A stretch of DNA of 9,603 bases from assembly GCA_946543095.1 (NCBI GenBank), contig CAMNLO010000043.1, positions 1 through 9,603 on the forward strand, written 5' to 3'. The stretch's first letter is position 1, and each line of letters starts with the position of its first letter. The position numbers and the translations under genes are program-made. Under the pieces are notes generated by a model. It was given only the letters and a program-made list of their open reading frames with translations. It was not told the origin of the DNA and did no database searches. Source of the stretch: an uncultured bacterium. GTDB lineage: Bacteria > Bacillota > Clostridia > Lachnospirales > Lachnospiraceae. Below are positions 7,108 through 9,603 of the stretch, in pieces.

Positions 7108-8046
7108 ATGGCAGGCTTCTTTACCGTATCGATCATACAAAGCGCCATGGAGCTGGGGTGTATCTACGCCCTGGTGGCCCTGGCGCTCTTTGTGTCATAC
7201 ACCACTCTGAACATTGCGGACCTTTCAACGGACGGCTGCTTTACTCTAGGCTGCGCCGTGGGGGCCATTGTGACCCTGTCGGGACATCCCTTTCTGGCGC
7301 TGTTTGCGGCCATGGGGGCGGGGGTGATCTCAGGCTTTGTCACCGCCTTCCTGCAGACCAGGCTGGGAGTGGAATCCATTCTTGCGGGAATCATTGTGAA
7401 CACGGCCCTTTATACCATCAACATCATGGTCATGGGCTTTTCCTCCAATGTGAACATTTTTAAGGCTTCCACCTTATTCTCCATCGCCCACGACCTGCTG
7501 GAGGGCATCCCCCTGATGGGCAGCTGGTATAAGCTGTTCGTGGTGCTCATCATCGTTTTGACGGTGGGGATCCTTCTGGCATGGTTTTTAAACACGATGC
7601 TTGGCCTTTCCATCCGGGCCACCGGGGACAACCCCAGCATGGTGCGGGCTTCCTCCATCAATCCCGCCTTTACCATCACGGCAGGCCTTATGCTGTCCAA
7701 TTCCTTTACGGCCCTGTCCGGGGCGGTGCTGGCCCAGTACCAGAAAAGCTGTGACATCAATTACGGCACCGGCATGGTCACCATTGCCCTGGCAAGCCTG
7801 ATCATCGGGGAGAGCCTCATCGGCAGGGGCTCCATGCTCACAAGGATCCTGGGAGTCATCTTCGGCAGCTGCCTCTACCGCTTCTTCGTGGCCCTGGCCC
7901 TCAGGTTAAATATCCCGGCGGAAAGCCTGAAGTTAGTCAGCGCCGTGATCGTGGCCATCGCCATCTCCTTCCCCTATCTGAAGTCGAAGATAGCGCTGTA
8001 CAGGCAGATGCAGGAAGCGAAGCAAAGACACGGGGAACATAAATAG
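7108..8046 (+). CDS. ABC transporter permease, COG4120-like (BPD_transp_2 family)
   Basis: This 312-residue integral membrane protein has eight or nine hydrophobic segments, roughly at 8-32, 46-58, 62-84, 91-110, 142-163, 187-212, 220-240, 244-265 and 274-292. The DLSTDG motif (38-43) before the second segment and the cytoplasmic loop RATGDNP (170-176) fit permeases of the branched-chain amino acid / ribose / PF04392-linked superfamily. The C-terminus is charged and cytoplasmic. It forms the channel for the upstream binding protein. The gene starts 5 bases after the previous stop. I see no strong ribosome binding site, so translation probably depends on coupling to the upstream gene. Its own stop directly abuts the ATPase start. 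Confidence 0.92.
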   Translation: MAGFFTVSIIQSAMELGCIYALVALALFVSYTTLNIADLSTDGCFTLGCAVGAIVTLSGHPFLALFAAMGAGVISGFVTAFLQTRLGVESILAGIIVNTALYTINIMVMGFSSNVNIFKASTLFSIAHDLLEGIPLMGSWYKLFVVLIIVLTVGILLAWFLNTMLGLSIRATGDNPSMVRASSINPAFTITAGLMLSNSFTALSGAVLAQYQKSCDINYGTGMVTIALASLIIGESLIGRGSMLTRILGVIFGSCLYRFFVALALRLNIPAESLKLVSAVIVAIAISFPYLKSKIALYRQMQEAKQRHGEHK

Positions 8047-8856
8047 ATGCTGGAACTGAAGTCCGTTTCAAAAACCTTTCACCCGGGAACGGTGAATGAA
8101 AAGCAGGCCATCAAAAAGCTCTCCCTCATTTTGCCGGAGGGGGATTTCGCCACCATCATCGGCTCCAACGGCGCCGGGAAATCCACCATGTTCAACGCCA
8201 TCACCGGAAATTTTTTCGTGGACGAGGGGGAGATCTGCCTGGACGGCGAGGACATTACCTTTGTCCCCGAATATAAGCGCAGCAAATATATCGGGCATCT
8301 GTTCCAGGATCCTCTTCTGGGAACGGCGCCTCATATGACCATCGAGGAAAACCTGACTTTGGCCTATCTCAGGGCCTCCAGCGGCAATAAGGGTTTATTC
8401 AGAATGGTAAAGGCAGAGGACAGGGAGCGGTTCTGGAAAGCACTGAAAACCCTGGATATGGGGCTGGAGGATCGAATGAAGCAGCCGGTGGGACTTCTTT
8501 CCGGCGGCCAGCGCCAGGCCCTGACCCTGTTAATGGCCACCATGGTGCGGCCCAAGATCCTGCTTCTGGATGAGCATACGGCTGCCCTGGATCCCGCCAC
8601 TGCGGAAAAGGTCCTGGCCCAGACAGAGAAGATCGTAAAGGAGCAGCAGATCACCTGCCTGATGGTGACCCATAACATGAATCAGGCCCTTGCCATGGGA
8701 AACCGCACCATCATGATGGATTCCGGCAGGATCGTGGCGGATATCTCCGGGAAGGAGAGGGAAAACATGACTGTGGATGGGCTGCTGGAGCTGTTCCGGA
8801 AGAATGTGGGAGAGGGTCTGGACAATGACCGGATCCTGCTTTCCGGTCTGAATTAG
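8047..8856 (+). CDS. ABC transporter ATP-binding protein, COG1101-like
   Basis: This 269-residue ATPase powers the importer. It has Walker A GSNGAGKST (39-47), a Q-loop at Q87, the signature LSGGQ (151-155), Walker B ILLLDE (171-176) with catalytic E176, a D-loop around ALDP, and the switch histidine H209. All catalytic elements look intact. ATG 8047 follows the permease TAG with no gap, and GGGGAA (8032-8037) lies 9 bases upstream. A short C-terminal extension after about residue 230 is typical for this group. It is the last gene of the operon. Confidence 0.95.
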   Translation: MLELKSVSKTFHPGTVNEKQAIKKLSLILPEGDFATIIGSNGAGKSTMFNAITGNFFVDEGEICLDGEDITFVPEYKRSKYIGHLFQDPLLGTAPHMTIEENLTLAYLRASSGNKGLFRMVKAEDRERFWKALKTLDMGLEDRMKQPVGLLSGGQRQALTLLMATMVRPKILLLDEHTAALDPATAEKVLAQTEKIVKEQQITCLMVTHNMNQALAMGNRTIMMDSGRIVADISGKERENMTVDGLLELFRKNVGEGLDNDRILLSGLN

Positions 8857-8860
8857 TTTA

Positions 8861-8866
8861 CATAAT
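8861..8866 (+). promoter_or_regulatory. Possible -10 element for hisS
   Basis: CATAAT just after the ATPase stop matches the -10 consensus at five of six positions. Transcription from it would begin near 8873, within the first hairpin of the hisS leader. No convincing -35 element is seen 17 bases upstream, so this is a weak call. Confidence 0.25.
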
Positions 8867-8868
8867 AC

Positions 8869-8921
8869 AGCAATCGCATGGATATGCCGATTGCTTCACA
8901 GCCTGAAGACAGGCTTCAGGC
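8869..8921 (+). terminator. Two hairpins after the ABC operon, possible weak terminator or leader structure
   Basis: AGCAATCGCAT (8869-8879) pairs with ATGCCGATTGCT (8884-8895) around GGAT, giving an 11-bp stem with one bulged C. Then GCCTGAAG (8901-8908) pairs perfectly with CTTCAGGC (8914-8921) around ACAGG. Neither is followed by a T run, so standard rho-independent termination is doubtful. They may end the ABC operon by another route, protect the mRNA 3' end, or belong to the hisS leader. Confidence 0.4.
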
Positions 8922-8931
8922 CGCAATTTGA

Positions 8932-8980
8932 GACGAGCGGGGATTGCTCTGAGAGCACCGGACTTACATGAATGCTCGTC
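8932..8980 (+). promoter_or_regulatory. Long-range stem directly upstream of the hisS ribosome binding site
   Basis: GACGAGC (8932-8938) pairs perfectly with GCTCGTC (8974-8980) and encloses an inner hairpin, TGCTC (8945-8949) / GAGCA (8953-8957). The outer stem ends 2 bases before GGAGG (8983-8987), so its folding could control ribosome access. No T-box signature sequence is seen. A regulatory role is inferred from position and structure only. Confidence 0.4.
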
Positions 8981-8993
8981 ATGGAGGACTAAC

Positions 8994-9603
8994 ATGGCAG
9001 AAAGATTATCCAAAGTGCCCGCCACGGGAATGCGGGATATCCTGCCCGGGGAAATGAAGCTCAGGGATTATGTGCTTGGCATCATCCGGGACACCTACGA
9101 GGGCTACGGCTTTGAGACCATCGAGACTCCCGCTGTGGAAAACCTTGCAAACTTAAACTGCAAGGCCGGCGGAGACAATGAAAAGCTGACCTTCAAGATC
9201 TTAAAGAGAGGGGAGAAACTGCGGATCCCCGAAGCCAAGACGGAAAAGGACCTGTCGGATCTGGGGCTTCGCTATGACCTGACGGTGCCCCTGGTGCGCT
9301 ACTACGCCAATCATGCATCAGAGCTGCCCTCACCCTTTAAGGCCCTGCAGTACGGCAATGTGTTCCGGGCGGACAGGCCCCAGAAGGGACGATTCCGCCA
9401 GTTTATGCAGTGCGATATCGATATTTTGGGGGAGGAGTCCAATCAGGCGGAGACAGAGCTGATCCTGGCCACCGCCAAGGCCCTGGGGCGGCTTCGGTTT
9501 GTGAAATTCGAGATCCGCATCAATGACAGAAGGATCTTAAAGGCCATGGCGGCATATTCCGGTTTTGCGGCGTCCGAAATGGATGATGTGTTCATCCGTC
9601 TGG
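8994..9603 (+). CDS. hisS: Histidyl-tRNA synthetase, N-terminal part (cut by window edge)
   Basis: The 203 visible codons encode the start of a class II aminoacyl-tRNA synthetase that charges tRNA-His with histidine in the cytoplasm. The N-terminus has the family pattern (PATGMRDILPGE, then a motif 1-like helix and YGFETIETPAVE). LRYDLTVPLVRYYA follows at about residues 98-111. Motif 2 is FRADRPQKGRFRQF, followed by QCDIDILGEE. These catalytic motifs favour a true HisRS over the regulatory paralogue HisZ. The form with a GGDNEKLTFKIL segment differs from the short E. coli type and resembles longer variants I recall from Clostridia and Bacteroidetes. ATG 8994 has GGAGG 6 bases upstream. The rest, including motif 3 and the anticodon-binding domain, lies beyond the window. 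Confidence 0.95.
   Translation, partial: MAERLSKVPATGMRDILPGEMKLRDYVLGIIRDTYEGYGFETIETPAVENLANLNCKAGGDNEKLTFKILKRGEKLRIPEAKTEKDLSDLGLRYDLTVPLVRYYANHASELPSPFKALQYGNVFRADRPQKGRFRQFMQCDIDILGEESNQAETELILATAKALGRLRFVKFEIRINDRRILKAMAAYSGFAASEMDDVFIRL

Noticed and set aside
6038..8856. Naming the importer trpXYZ (tryptophan uptake)
   Set aside because: The family fits, but it covers several substrates, no tryptophan T-box is present, and the linked metal-type GTPases point elsewhere.
8869..8993. T-box riboswitch before hisS
   Set aside because: No T-box signature sequence and no specifier-loop pattern could be recognised, and no stem is followed by a T run.

Overview
The window looks like part of a chromosome from an anaerobic, moderately GC-rich Firmicute, most probably a gut-type Clostridia (Lachnospiraceae-like). 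I infer this from the bacterial group A [FeFe] hydrogenase, the strong GGAGG ribosome binding sites, the codon style and the gene families. No match was run, so the genus is open. All genes with good support are on the + strand.

Region 1 (1-242) holds the possible tail of an upstream gene, then a leader packed with inverted repeats. Region 2 (243-3814) is a two-gene redox operon. The first gene is an unusual flavoprotein joining the Fe-S end of NuoF to a GltD-like FAD/NAD(P) oxidoreductase. The second is a full-length [FeFe] hydrogenase whose cluster ligands can almost all be placed by comparison with clostridial CpI. The genes overlap by 7 bases (ATGGTAA), so they probably form one enzyme that moves electrons between NAD(P)H and H+/H2. 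A clear rho-independent terminator (3853-3877) closes the unit.

Region 3 (3917-8856) is a tightly packed five-gene operon. It begins with a COG0523/CobW-type GTPase that carries a 77-residue His/Asp-rich metal-binding insert built from 42-bp tandem repeats. A second GTPase follows with an ATGA overlap; it lacks the CxCC metal motif and has a YcgQ/DUF1980-like C-terminal domain. Then come a lipoprotein substrate-binding protein, a permease and an ATPase, together a complete ABC importer of the PF04392 / COG4120 / COG1101 type. The linkage of two metal-type GTPases to this importer is the most interesting part of the window. It suggests a metal-linked or metal-dependent uptake system whose substrate I cannot name.

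Region 4 (8857-9603) has a 137-base leader with several hairpins and then the first 203 codons of histidyl-tRNA synthetase, cut by the window edge. No rRNA, tRNA, CRISPR array, transposase or phage gene was seen, and there is no gene-free stretch longer than 300 bases.
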